Shown here: piece by piece, positions 17,080 through 25,966 of the stretch | Layout of the letters: each line of letters opens with the position of its first letter | Position numbering within the stretch: position 1 is the stretch's first letter | Source of the DNA: an uncultured Colwellia sp. | Lineage (GTDB): Bacteria; Pseudomonadota; Gammaproteobacteria; Enterobacterales; Alteromonadaceae | Length of the DNA: 41,274 nt | Assembly (NCBI GenBank): GCA_913062815.1 | Contig: CAJXWZ010000043.1 | Location: 1-41,274 of the forward strand | Reading direction: 5' to 3' | The notes under the pieces: model-generated | What the model was told of the DNA's origin: nothing | Databases searched by the model: none | Seen by the model: the letters and a program-made list of their open reading frames with translations, nothing else | Translations under genes and position numbers: made by a program

Positions 17080-18864
17080 ATGGCTAAGAAAGTAATTCGT
17101 CGTGATCGTGTTACTGATGAACATCTGCCAAGCCACCTATTACCTATTATTAAACAAATTTATGCTAGTCGTGGCGTTGAATGCTCACAGCAGTTAGAGC
17201 TGAAGGTTGCTAACTTGCATGGTTTAAATGCAGCCGATGAGAAAAGTAACACACTTAAAGGATTACCAGAGGCTTGTGAATTACTACACCGAGCATTAAT
17301 CAATAAAACCAATATAGTAATTATCGGTGACTTTGATGCCGATGGTGCAACTAGCACTGCTTTGATGATGTGTGCATTTAACTTAATGGGAAGTACTAAT
17401 CACTCATTTCTAGTCCCTAACCGATTTGAATACGGTTATGGTTTAACGCCTGAAATAGTTGATATTGCCGCCAGTCAGGGTGCACAAATGCTTGTTACCG
17501 TAGATAACGGTATCAGTTGTGTCGCTGGCGTTAATCGAGCAAAAGCATTAGGCTTGCAAGTTATCGTTACGGACCATCATTTACCAGGACATGTCATACC
17601 AGAAGCTGATGCCATTGTTAATCCTAACCAAGCTGGCTGTTCATTTCCTAGTAAATCGTTAGCCGGTGTGGGCGTCGCATTTTATGTGATGTTAGCGTTG
17701 AGAAGTTACCTTAGAGAAAAGAACTATTTTGTACAGCAACAGATCAATGAGCCAAATATTGCTCAGCTATTAGATCTTGTTGCCTTAGGCACAGTCGCTG
17801 ATGTCGTTTCACTTGACGCTAATAATCGCATTTTAGTTGAGCAAGGTTTAAAACGAATTCGTGCCGGGCAAACTCGTCCAGGTATTCAGGCCTTAATTGA
17901 AGTGGCCAATAAGAATCAACAGCGTTTAGTCGCTTCAGATTTTGGTTTCGCCTTAGGACCTAGAATCAACGCGGCAGGCCGATTAGATGATATGTCCTTT
18001 GGCATTAATTGCTTACTTGCACCTGACTTAGCTAGTGCTAGAGTTATGGCCCGTGATTTAGATGACTTAAATAAAGCACGCAGAGAAATAGAACAGGGTA
18101 TGCAGCAAGAAGCTGAGTCTGTGCTTAAATCATTAACGTTAGATAAAACAAATTTACCAAATGCAATAGCACTTTATCATCAAAATTGGCATCAAGGTGT
18201 TATTGGCATTGTTGCAGGACGATTAAAAGAGAAGTTTCATCGTCCTTGTATCGTATTTGCGAAAGCTAGCGACGATTTACCTGCTGATAAGCAGCAAGAA
18301 ATTAAAGGCTCAGCTCGGTCAATACCGGGTTTGCATATTCGTGATTTGCTAGAGCATATTGACAGTCAACACCCTAATTTAATTTTAAAGTTTGGTGGTC
18401 ATGCGATGGCGGCAGGTTTATCAATAGCGCAGCAAAATTTTGAGAAGTTTCAAGTTGTTTTTAATGAACTTGCTGGTCAATGGCTTAAAGAAGAAGACTT
18501 ACAAAGTATTATTTTATCTGACGGTGAATTATCAACACAGCAATTAACCTTAGGTTTTGCTGAGCAGCTTAGAGAGGCAGGACCTTGGGGACAAAACTTT
18601 CCTGAGCCATTATTTGATGATCAATTTACTTTAGTTCAACAGCGTATTGTTGGTGAGAAACACCTAAAATTGGTCGTTGAGAAACAAGGTGAAGTGTTTG
18701 ATGGCATAGCTTTTAATATCGATATTAAGGCTTGGCCAGACCCAAAAGCAAAACAAGTCCACTTAGCTTACCGGCTTGATGTTAATGAGTTTCGAGGTAA
18801 ACGTACTGTACAATTGATGATAGAAAACTTGGTCGCTGTAGAGCAAGTGTTAACTGAAAATTAA
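17080..18864 (+). CDS. recJ: Single-stranded-DNA exonuclease RecJ
   Basis: A 594-residue 5'-3' ssDNA exonuclease of the DHH family. It shows GDFDADGATST, TVDNGISC, VTDHHLPG (the DHH signature), NPNQAGCSFPSKSLAGVGVA, GPRINAAGRLDD and, in the DHHA1 part, KFGGHAMAAGLSI. RecJ works in recombination repair, mismatch repair and base excision repair. I chose the ATG at 17080 because AAGG lies about nine bases upstream and the protein then begins MAKKVIRRDRV; an in-frame TTG at 17035 is less likely. The gene starts 50 bases after dsbC. Confidence 0.94.
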   Translation: MAKKVIRRDRVTDEHLPSHLLPIIKQIYASRGVECSQQLELKVANLHGLNAADEKSNTLKGLPEACELLHRALINKTNIVIIGDFDADGATSTALMMCAFNLMGSTNHSFLVPNRFEYGYGLTPEIVDIAASQGAQMLVTVDNGISCVAGVNRAKALGLQVIVTDHHLPGHVIPEADAIVNPNQAGCSFPSKSLAGVGVAFYVMLALRSYLREKNYFVQQQINEPNIAQLLDLVALGTVADVVSLDANNRILVEQGLKRIRAGQTRPGIQALIEVANKNQQRLVASDFGFALGPRINAAGRLDDMSFGINCLLAPDLASARVMARDLDDLNKARREIEQGMQQEAESVLKSLTLDKTNLPNAIALYHQNWHQGVIGIVAGRLKEKFHRPCIVFAKASDDLPADKQQEIKGSARSIPGLHIRDLLEHIDSQHPNLILKFGGHAMAAGLSIAQQNFEKFQVVFNELAGQWLKEEDLQSIILSDGELSTQQLTLGFAEQLREAGPWGQNFPEPLFDDQFTLVQQRIVGEKHLKLVVEKQGEVFDGIAFNIDIKAWPDPKAKQVHLAYRLDVNEFRGKRTVQLMIENLVAVEQVLTEN

Positions 18865-18876
18865 CGAGCAATAAAT

Positions 18877-19599
18877 ATGGCGAAACCATTAGCAATTATC
18901 GAGTTACCTCAGTTAGCGTTAGCCTTTTTACCCGTGCTTATTGTTTTGTTTATTCAGTTCAAGTGGTCAATACCCCAAAGAAGAACAGTACACAGTATTA
19001 TTCGCATGTTAGTGCAATTATTACTGGTTGGCTTTGTACTCAGTTATATATTCGCAACCAAAAGCGCAAGTTTGGTACTAGCCTTACTTATTATGATGGT
19101 GCTATTTTCTAGTTGGATAGCATTAAATAATATTGAGGCACCTAAATGGCAATTATTTCAAAAAGCAGTGTTGGCTATAGCGCTCAGTGGCGGCTTAACT
19201 TTACTGATGATCACCCAAGGTGTTTTACAGCTATCTCCCTGGTATCAAGCGGAGATATTAATACCACTTGCCGGTATGGTTTTTGCGAGCTCTATGAATA
19301 GTGTCAGTTTAAGCGGTGAGCGTTATTATTCAGAAGTGGCTAATAACCTCAGTTATGAGCAGGCACGGAATAAGGCTTTTCAAGCCGCAATGATCCCAAA
19401 TGTTAATGCATTGCTAGCCGTGGGCGTTGTTTCTTTACCTGGCATGATGACAGGGCAAATTCTCTCCGGTGTTTCCCCTTTTATCGCGTCAAGGTATCAG
19501 ATAATGGTCATGTGTATGATTTTTGCGTCAGCAGGTATCTCAGCAGCCTATTTTCTCTATCTAGCAAAACCTATAATTAAGCCTGAAATCACTGGTTGA
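18877..19599 (+). CDS. FetB-like (YbbM/UPF0014) ABC permease, no partner nearby
   Basis: A 240-residue polytopic inner-membrane protein with about six to seven membrane spans. The conserved C-terminal signature SLPGMMTGQILSGVSPF, then ASRYQIMVM, identifies the FetB family; PLAGMVFASSMNSVSLSGER is also typical. In E. coli FetB pairs with the ATPase FetA and acts in iron export. Here it begins 12 bases after recJ and is followed by prfB, with no ATPase gene beside it. It must use an ATPase coded elsewhere or work differently. Confidence 0.82.
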   Translation: MAKPLAIIELPQLALAFLPVLIVLFIQFKWSIPQRRTVHSIIRMLVQLLLVGFVLSYIFATKSASLVLALLIMMVLFSSWIALNNIEAPKWQLFQKAVLAIALSGGLTLLMITQGVLQLSPWYQAEILIPLAGMVFASSMNSVSLSGERYYSEVANNLSYEQARNKAFQAAMIPNVNALLAVGVVSLPGMMTGQILSGVSPFIASRYQIMVMCMIFASAGISAAYFLYLAKPIIKPEITG

Positions 19600-19605
19600 T
19601 AGGCG

Positions 19606-19634
19606 TTTCTTTGCGCATAGTTTTACGCTATAAT
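19606..19634 (+). promoter_or_regulatory. Candidate promoter of prfB-lysS
   Basis: A perfect -10 box TATAAT at 19629-19634. Seventeen bases upstream there is only a weak -35 match (TTTCTT). It lies ~58 bases before the prfB ATG, in the short gap after the permease gene. Confidence 0.45.
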
Positions 19635-19691
19635 GCGCGACTATTTTTTACTGTTTTGTTCACTTTTATAAAAGCTTATGCTTGAAGACTT

Positions 19692-20790
19692 ATGTTTGAA
19701 ATAAACCCAATAATAAATAAATTAAAAGAAATCCGCGAACGTGCTGACTTGCTTCGGGGGTACCTTTGACTACGACGTTAAAGCAGAGCGTTTAGTTGAA
19801 GTATCACGAGAATTAGAATTACCAGATGTTTGGAATGAGCCTGAGCGAGCACAAGCGCTAGGTAAAGAGCGTAGTGCTTTAGAAGAAATTGTTAATACTA
19901 TCGTTGAGTTAGAAACTGGCTGTGACGATATTGAAGGCTTAGTTGAACTAGCGGTAGAAGAAGAAGATGAAGAAACATTCGATGATGCACAAGTTGAAGC
20001 GGATGCCCTTGATGCAGTGTTAGAAAAACTTGAGTTTCGCCGAATGTTTTCGGGGGAGCATGATAGTAATAACTGCTATTTAGATATTCAATCTGGCTCT
20101 GGTGGTACAGAAGCTCAAGATTGGGCTGAAATGCTGATGCGTATGTATTTACGCTGGGGTGAAGCGCACGGCTATAAAACTGAAGCGATTGAAGTTACCG
20201 GTGGTGATGTTGCTGGTATTAAAGGTTGCACTATTAAATACACGGGTGAATATGCTTTTGGTTGGTTACGCACTGAAACAGGCGTTCATCGTCTCGTTCG
20301 TAAATCGCCATTTGATTCATCAGGCCGTCGTCATACCTCATTTGCTTCTGCGTTTATTTACCCTGAAATTGATGACAACATTGAAATTGACATCAACCCA
20401 GCAGATTTACGTATTGATACTTTTCGTGCTTCAGGCGCTGGCGGTCAACATGTTAACAAAACAGATTCTGCTATTCGTATAACCCATGAGCCAACAGGTG
20501 CAGTGGTTGCATGCCAAGCAGATCGCTCTCAACATAAAAACCGCGCAACTGCGATGAAGTTATTGAAAGCTAAATTGTATGAAATGGAAATGCAAAAGCA
20601 AAATGAAGGTAAACAAGAATTAGAAGACGGTAAATCAGATATAGGTTGGGGTAGTCAAATTCGCTCTTATGTCTTAGATGATAGCCGTATTAAAGATTTA
20701 CGAACGGGTGTGGAAAACCGTAACACTCAAGCCGTATTAGATGGGGATTTAGATAAATTCCTAGAAGCTAGTTTAAAGTCTGGCTTGTAA
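19692..20790 (+). CDS. prfB: Peptide chain release factor 2 with programmed +1 frameshift
   Basis: Release factor RF2 (recognises UGA and UAA). The ATG at 19692 opens 25 codons ending at CTT (19764-19766), followed by an in-frame TGA (19767-19769). After a +1 shift translation resumes at GAC (19768) and runs to 20790, giving 365 residues, the same length as E. coli RF2. The join reads RGYL-DYDVKAERL. KSPFDSSGRRH carries the SPF stop-codon reader, and SGAGGQHVNKTDSAIR carries the GGQ catalytic loop. RF2 level controls its own shift through the TGA. It is followed by lysS, the usual neighbour. Confidence 0.96.
19755..19770 (+). other. prfB +1 programmed frameshift site
   Basis: CGGGGGTACCTTTGAC: an internal Shine-Dalgarno-like GGGGG, a three-base spacer, the slippery CTT, then TGA and C. 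This is the known RF2 autoregulatory signal, differing from the E. coli version only at isolated bases. Confidence 0.95.
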
Positions 20791-20865
20791 TGTTAAACAA
20801 AACAGAAAAGTTAACCACAAACAATTAAATACATTGAAAAATTAAAGATAACCACGAGAAATAAT

Positions 20866-22446
20866 ATGACAGATAAAACCAAGAATACACCCGTAGCACA
20901 AGATGAAAATAAACTGATTGCTGAGCGCCGTGTAAAGCTTGAAAAAATTCGCTCTAATTGTTCCGCCAATGGTTTTCCTAACGATTTTAATCGTGAACAT
21001 TTAGCCGCTGATATTCAAGCTGAACATGGTGAGAAAACCAAAGAAGAGCTTGAAGAACTACAGTTGACTTATGCTATTGCCGGTAGAGTAATGGCAAAAC
21101 GTGGGCCATTTTTAGTAATACAAGACTCGTCAGGTCGCATTCAAGGTTATGCTGAAAAAACTGTGCAAAAAGAAATTAGAGCTAAATGGGGTTCATTAGA
21201 TATTGGTGATATTGTTGGTGTTAAAGGTATTTTGCATAAATCAGGTAAAGGTGATCTTTATGTGAATATGGATAAGTACTCTTTATTGACTAAATCACTA
21301 CGTCCATTACCTGAGAAATTTCATGGCCTGTCTGATCAGGAAATGAAATATCGTCAGCGTTATGTTGACTTAATTATCAATGAAGATACCCGTAATACCT
21401 TTAAAGTTCGTTCAAAAATTGTTGCTGGCATTCGTAACTTCTTAACGCAGCGTGACTTTATGGAAGTCGAAACACCTATGTTGCAAATCATACCAGGTGG
21501 CGCTACCGCTAAACCTTTTATGACGCATCATAATACCTTTGATCTTGATATGTACTTACGTATTGCGCCCGAGCTTAACTTAAAGCGTTTAGTCGTAGGT
21601 GGTTTTGACCGTGTTTTTGAAATTAACCGTAGTTTCCGTAACGAAGGTATTTCAACGCGTCATAACCCAGAATTCACCATGATTGAATTCTATCAAGCTT
21701 ACGCTAATTACCATGATTTAATGAACTTAACCGAAGAAATGTTACGTACTCTTGCTCAAGATGTATTAGGCACTACTGTTATTCGTAATACCGTTAAAAA
21801 TAGCGATGGCGAAGTAGTAGAGGAAAAATTCTATGACCTAGGTAAGCCGTTTGCACGTTTATCAATGGTTGATGCTATTTTGAGTTACGGTAAAGACCAT
21901 CACGCAGCTGCAAGCCTTGATGAAGCAGTATTACGTGATCCAGAAAATAACTTTGATGCAATCAAAGCGATGGCTAAAGCCGTTGGTGTTAAAGAAAGCA
22001 GTGCGTCTAAAGTATGGGGTCCAGGTAAATACATTTGTGAAATTTTTGAAGAAGTGGCTGAGCACCTATTAGACCAGCCAACCTTTATTACCGAATATCC
22101 TTGGGAAGTTTCGCCACTAGCACGTCGTAACGATGACAATTCATTCATTACCGACCGTTTTGAGTTCTTCGTTGGTGGTCGTGAATTAGCCAACGGTTTC
22201 TCAGAGCTTAACGATGCTGAAGATCAAGCTGAACGTTTCCAAAAACAAGTAGCAGAAAAAGATGCCGGTGATGATGAAGCAATGCACTATGATGCTGATT
22301 ATATTAATGCTTTAGAATATGGCTTACCACCAACGGCAGGTGAAGGCATTGGTATCGACCGTTTAGTGATGTTGTTTACTGATTCACCCACCATCAAAGA
22401 CGTCATTTTGTTCCCGCATATGCGTCCGGAAGCGGAAAACAGCTAG
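20866..22446 (+). CDS. lysS: Lysyl-tRNA synthetase, class II
   Basis: A 526-residue class II synthetase. The N-terminal OB fold (~55-170; AGRVMAKRGPFLVIQDSSGRIQGY) binds the anticodon. The catalytic part shows motif 1 (FLTQRDFMEVETPMLQ), motif 2 (FRNEGISTRHNPEFTMIEFY) and motif 3 (GEGIGIDRLVML). It charges tRNA-Lys in the cytoplasm. It sits 75 bases after prfB, the standard prfB-lysS pair, and ends in a strong terminator. Confidence 0.96.
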   Translation: MTDKTKNTPVAQDENKLIAERRVKLEKIRSNCSANGFPNDFNREHLAADIQAEHGEKTKEELEELQLTYAIAGRVMAKRGPFLVIQDSSGRIQGYAEKTVQKEIRAKWGSLDIGDIVGVKGILHKSGKGDLYVNMDKYSLLTKSLRPLPEKFHGLSDQEMKYRQRYVDLIINEDTRNTFKVRSKIVAGIRNFLTQRDFMEVETPMLQIIPGGATAKPFMTHHNTFDLDMYLRIAPELNLKRLVVGGFDRVFEINRSFRNEGISTRHNPEFTMIEFYQAYANYHDLMNLTEEMLRTLAQDVLGTTVIRNTVKNSDGEVVEEKFYDLGKPFARLSMVDAILSYGKDHHAAASLDEAVLRDPENNFDAIKAMAKAVGVKESSASKVWGPGKYICEIFEEVAEHLLDQPTFITEYPWEVSPLARRNDDNSFITDRFEFFVGGRELANGFSELNDAEDQAERFQKQVAEKDAGDDEAMHYDADYINALEYGLPPTAGEGIGIDRLVMLFTDSPTIKDVILFPHMRPEAENS

Positions 22447-22480
22447 TAATATTACACTTGATGTAAATTAAAGTTGTCAC

Positions 22481-22518
22481 AAGCCCATACGATTATTTCG
22501 GTGGGCTTTTTGTTTTTT
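22481..22518 (+). terminator. Terminator after lysS
   Basis: Stem AAGCCCA / TGGGCTT around a ~14-base loop (stem ends at 22509), followed by TTTTTGTTTTTT. It ends the prfB-lysS transcript. Confidence 0.85.
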
Positions 22519-22639
22519 AGCAATTAACGCTATTAATGTGCATCAGTTTTAAGTAAATTAAATCCTTTCTAAATAACGATAAAATTACGATAAGCTCAAA
22601 ACACAATAGAGCAGTAATAAAAAATAAAGAGAGTTATAA

Positions 22640-23986
22640 ATGAGTGCAGTAAGAGGCGGTTTTAGTTCACGATTAGGGTTTATATTAGCCGCAGCGGGTT
22701 CGGCCGTGGGACTAGGTAATATCTGGGGTTTTCCAACTCAAACGGCTAGTAATGGTGGCGCTGCCTTTGTCTTAGTGTATTTGGTGTTGGCCTTTTGTTT
22801 AGCTTATCCTGCCTTTATGGCTGAATTATTGATTGGCCGATACGGACAAGCCAATGCCGTGACCTCTATGGAAAAAATGTCGCGGAACTTATGGCAAAAA
22901 CGCTTTGCTTTTATTGTGGGTTTCGGTGGTATTATTTGTGCAGCACTTATTTTAAGCTTTTATGGCATTTTAGCTGGTTGGATGATGTCATATGCGATTG
23001 AACCCGTAACCTCACTTCTGGGGTATAGCGAAGCGTCTAGTTGGCTTACCTCACAATCAATTACTCGTAACTTAATATTTACCGCCTTGTTTATGATGTT
23101 GACCATTTCGATTATTCGTCGTGGTGTTGAAGACGGTATCGAAAAGTGGTCTAAACGCTTAATGCCAATGTTGATTGGTTTATTAATATTATTAATTATC
23201 TATGTTTTTACCTTAGAAGGCTCAAGAGAGGGGTTTGTTGCGTACCTCAACCCTGATATTTCACGGATATTTGAGCCAGATTTATTAATTAGTGCGCTCG
23301 GCCAAGCTTTCTTCTCTTTGTCTTTAGGGACCAGTGTTATGGTTATTTATGGCTCGTACATTTCTAAGAAAGAGAATCTGGTAACACTTGGTGCACAAGT
23401 AACTTTAATTGACGTATCAATTGCCTTTCTAGCGGGATTGTTAATCATTCCTTCAATGTACGTTGCTCAATCACAAGGTGTTGCTATCTTTAGTGATGAG
23501 GGAGCGCTAATTTCAGGTCCTAATTTAGTCTTTGATGTATTGCCTTCACTATTTGATGGTATGGGGGCAATTGGTCTATTTGTAGGATTTGGATTTTTTG
23601 TTTTAATGTCAATCGCGGCGTTAACTTCTTCTATTTCCATGTTAGAAGGCCCTGTTTCATTTGTGGTAGAGCGTCATAATATAGAACGTAAAAGAGCAAC
23701 GACTTTTATCGGCTTTGGCATTTTTGTAACTAGTGCATTAATTGTGCTCAATTTTGATGCTTTATTTGGTTTAGTTATTTCTATCTCTACGGTCTACGGT
23801 CAGCCACTTATTGCGATGCTATGTTGTGTTTTTGTTGGCTGGATTTGGCAACGAAGTGGCATATTAGCCGAGATTAAACTCGGTAATGACACCGTTGAAC
23901 ATAGTCTTTTTTGGAAAATATGGCCTTGGTATACTAAGTTTATTTGTCCTAGTGCCATCGCTATTGTGTTTTACCATTCCCTTTAG
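22640..23986 (+). CDS. Sodium-dependent NSS/SNF-family transporter
   Basis: A 448-residue inner-membrane transporter of the neurotransmitter:sodium symporter family (LeuT fold), with about 11-12 spans. The first span carries GSAVGLGNIWGFP, the family signature that lines the sodium and substrate sites. LSLGTSVMVIYGSY and ALTSSISMLEGPVSF correspond to spans 6-8. At the place of the LeuT outer-gate Arg (N-I-W-R-F-P in most bacterial members) this protein has Gly. Probable substrate is an amino acid; which one cannot be told. GAGAG is six bases before the ATG. It is transcribed alone. Confidence 0.88.
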   Translation: MSAVRGGFSSRLGFILAAAGSAVGLGNIWGFPTQTASNGGAAFVLVYLVLAFCLAYPAFMAELLIGRYGQANAVTSMEKMSRNLWQKRFAFIVGFGGIICAALILSFYGILAGWMMSYAIEPVTSLLGYSEASSWLTSQSITRNLIFTALFMMLTISIIRRGVEDGIEKWSKRLMPMLIGLLILLIIYVFTLEGSREGFVAYLNPDISRIFEPDLLISALGQAFFSLSLGTSVMVIYGSYISKKENLVTLGAQVTLIDVSIAFLAGLLIIPSMYVAQSQGVAIFSDEGALISGPNLVFDVLPSLFDGMGAIGLFVGFGFFVLMSIAALTSSISMLEGPVSFVVERHNIERKRATTFIGFGIFVTSALIVLNFDALFGLVISISTVYGQPLIAMLCCVFVGWIWQRSGILAEIKLGNDTVEHSLFWKIWPWYTKFICPSAIAIVFYHSL

Positions 23987-24012
23987 CGCCTTTTTATAAG
24001 GACCTGTATATA

Positions 24013-25032
24013 TTAGAACACAGGAACAATGGTTAACTGGATTGTTGTGATTTCTTTAAATATATCAGGTTCTTGAGGAACAGGTAATATCGCTATTTCT
24101 AAGATTCTTTTTTTAGCTTCATTACATACAACAGTGTCACCTTGACTTGCGTGGACGCTTTTTACATTTCCTGATGAGGCTAAGTCTATGGTCAAAATAC
24201 ACTTTTTACCTTTCATAGTATATTTATCCGCTACAAAGTTGCTTTGAATCACAGCTTTGATCAGTCCTTTATATTTTATTATTTCACTTGTAATATGTTC
24301 TCGGTATTTGATTACGCGTGATTGCAAAATTTTGGCTTTTTGTTTATCAATTGGGTGAATAACTTCTTTATTCTGAGAGAATCTCGCTAGTTCGGTATCC
24401 ATGGCATGTATATATAGTTGCAATTTAACTAATTCGATGAAAATTATATTGTTCTCTTCTATTTGAATGAATCGAGTTGGTGTTTTCTTAATTACTGCCT
24501 TATTGCTTTTAGGAACAGGTACTATTTTGAATGTGTACTTGGCTCTGATACTTTTATTTATCGTTCTAGCCAAATCCCTGTTCATGGTTAAGGAATACCT
24601 TGTTGAAAAGGTATTGGCGAGCTTTAATTCAAAATAACTTCGTTGTTCTTCATTAATCGTTGCACCGTTTATTTGCTGCGGTGCATCGATTTGAAATACT
24701 TTTATAATCTCTTCAGCTTTTAATTTTTCTGAAAATAAAGAAAAGCTCCATATACTCTTGTCTGCATCGTATGATTTTTCAATGATGGCATCGCTTATTT
24801 GGTAAGTTGGGCTAGTAAGTGGGACAAAGTTATTGTTAATGTATGCACTAACTCGTTTATTGTACTCGACGGTTGTTTCAAATTCGTCTTTATTTGGGAA
24901 GTTATGTTCGGCTTCTTGCAACTTAAGAATTGTGTCTAAGGTAAATTCGATGGCAGCATTAGCATTGGGTGTTGCATTGGCGATAAATAGGCTGGTGATT
25001 AGGCAATAAGTGATCAACTTTACCCTAGACAT
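24013..25032 (-). CDS. Exported protein with TolA C-terminal-like domain
   Basis: A 339-residue exported protein of unknown role. Residues 1-26 form a signal peptide ending NANA. The central part (~195-255) is predicted helical. The last ~90 residues resemble domain III of TolA: GLIKAVIQSNFV, then GKKCILTIDLASSGNVKSV, GDTVVCNEAKKRI, and a Pro-rich LPVPQEP before a final strand. The two Cys match the TolA disulfide spacing. Unlike TolA it has no long Ala/Lys helical rod and no inner-membrane anchor beyond the signal peptide, so it is not the normal TolA. It may bind the same partners (TolB, porins or colicin-type ligands). It converges with the NSS transporter, which ends 26 bases away. Confidence 0.6.
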   Translation of the reverse strand: MSRVKLITYCLITSLFIANATPNANAAIEFTLDTILKLQEAEHNFPNKDEFETTVEYNKRVSAYINNNFVPLTSPTYQISDAIIEKSYDADKSIWSFSLFSEKLKAEEIIKVFQIDAPQQINGATINEEQRSYFELKLANTFSTRYSLTMNRDLARTINKSIRAKYTFKIVPVPKSNKAVIKKTPTRFIQIEENNIIFIELVKLQLYIHAMDTELARFSQNKEVIHPIDKQKAKILQSRVIKYREHITSEIIKYKGLIKAVIQSNFVADKYTMKGKKCILTIDLASSGNVKSVHASQGDTVVCNEAKKRILEIAILPVPQEPDIFKEITTIQLTIVPVF

Positions 25033-25195
25033 ATTGCTTTACTCCGAATGGATAGCTAATTTATTTTGTCACTTTAATATAGTTCAAATGTGCAGGATTG
25101 TAATGGTCAGCTCACTGTTGAGTACTTAAAATGTGTACTGCTATTAAAGCAAGTCAGTCACTTACCTAGTCAATGAAACGCTATAATCACAAAGC

Positions 25196-25888
25196 TCAAA
25201 TTTTAGGCCAGGGCAACAACCAAGGCTGCTTTATCTCTGCTAATATTTTAGTTGTTTGTTCAGAAAAATAAAACGTTCCTTCATCTGGCGGCAAAATAAA
25301 TTGGAATGTTTTTCCTAAAAGTTCGAACTTTAGAGCATAGGCATGCAAGTAACCTCTATCTGTTGTTGAGGTAGGGTGATATAAAGGATCACCTAAAATG
25401 GGTGCAGCTATGCTGCCCAGCGCTACCCTAAGTTGGTGAGTTTTACCTGAATGAGGCTTTAATATATATAAACGTTGCTTATTGCCAATGCCGTAAGAAA
25501 AAAATTGTGTTATGGCTGGATTTTGCATCGTGCGCATTAATTTGAACATGCCACGGCGACTTTTGTTCATATCACCTTTTATTAGTCCTTGTTTTTTAGT
25601 CGGTTTTTTGTCGCTAATAGCAAGGTAGTATTTCTCAACCTTATGTTGCTGAAAGAGCTCGCCAAAAATTTTAGCACTGTGACTATTGGTAGCAAAGATG
25701 ATTAAACCAGAGGTCATTTTATCTAATCGGTGCACAGGAAATAGCTCAGTCATTTCACTCTGCTGTATTAGATGATTCTTTACCTGAGAAAACAAGCCAC
25801 TGCCTAGCTCACCTTCGTCGTGAAAATTTACACCTGCCGCTTTTGATACCACAACAAAATCATCGTTTTTTGTAATAATTTTAAACAT
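25196..25888 (-). CDS. RluA-family RNA pseudouridine synthase
   Basis: A 230-residue pseudouridine synthase without an S4 domain. The catalytic Asp lies in PVHRLDKMTSGLIIFA; KPHSGKTHQLRVAL and LGDPLYHP are the later family motifs. It isomerises a uridine in rRNA or tRNA. Overall form is the short RluA-like type (TIGR01621-like), whose target base is not established. It is divergent from the M16 peptidase gene. Confidence 0.88.
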   Translation of the reverse strand: MFKIITKNDDFVVVSKAAGVNFHDEGELGSGLFSQVKNHLIQQSEMTELFPVHRLDKMTSGLIIFATNSHSAKIFGELFQQHKVEKYYLAISDKKPTKKQGLIKGDMNKSRRGMFKLMRTMQNPAITQFFSYGIGNKQRLYILKPHSGKTHQLRVALGSIAAPILGDPLYHPTSTTDRGYLHAYALKFELLGKTFQFILPPDEGTFYFSEQTTKILAEIKQPWLLPWPKI

Positions 25889-25966
25889 TTAATAAGTCTA
25901 CTTTTTGCTATTATTTGCTATGATAATTCAAATAATTAACTTTTACCCAGATTACAGGATGTTATT

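Noticed and set aside
19692..19769. prfB frameshift as a sequencing error or pseudogene
   Set aside because: The site is the well-known programmed +1 signal, and the joined protein has normal RF2 length and motifs.
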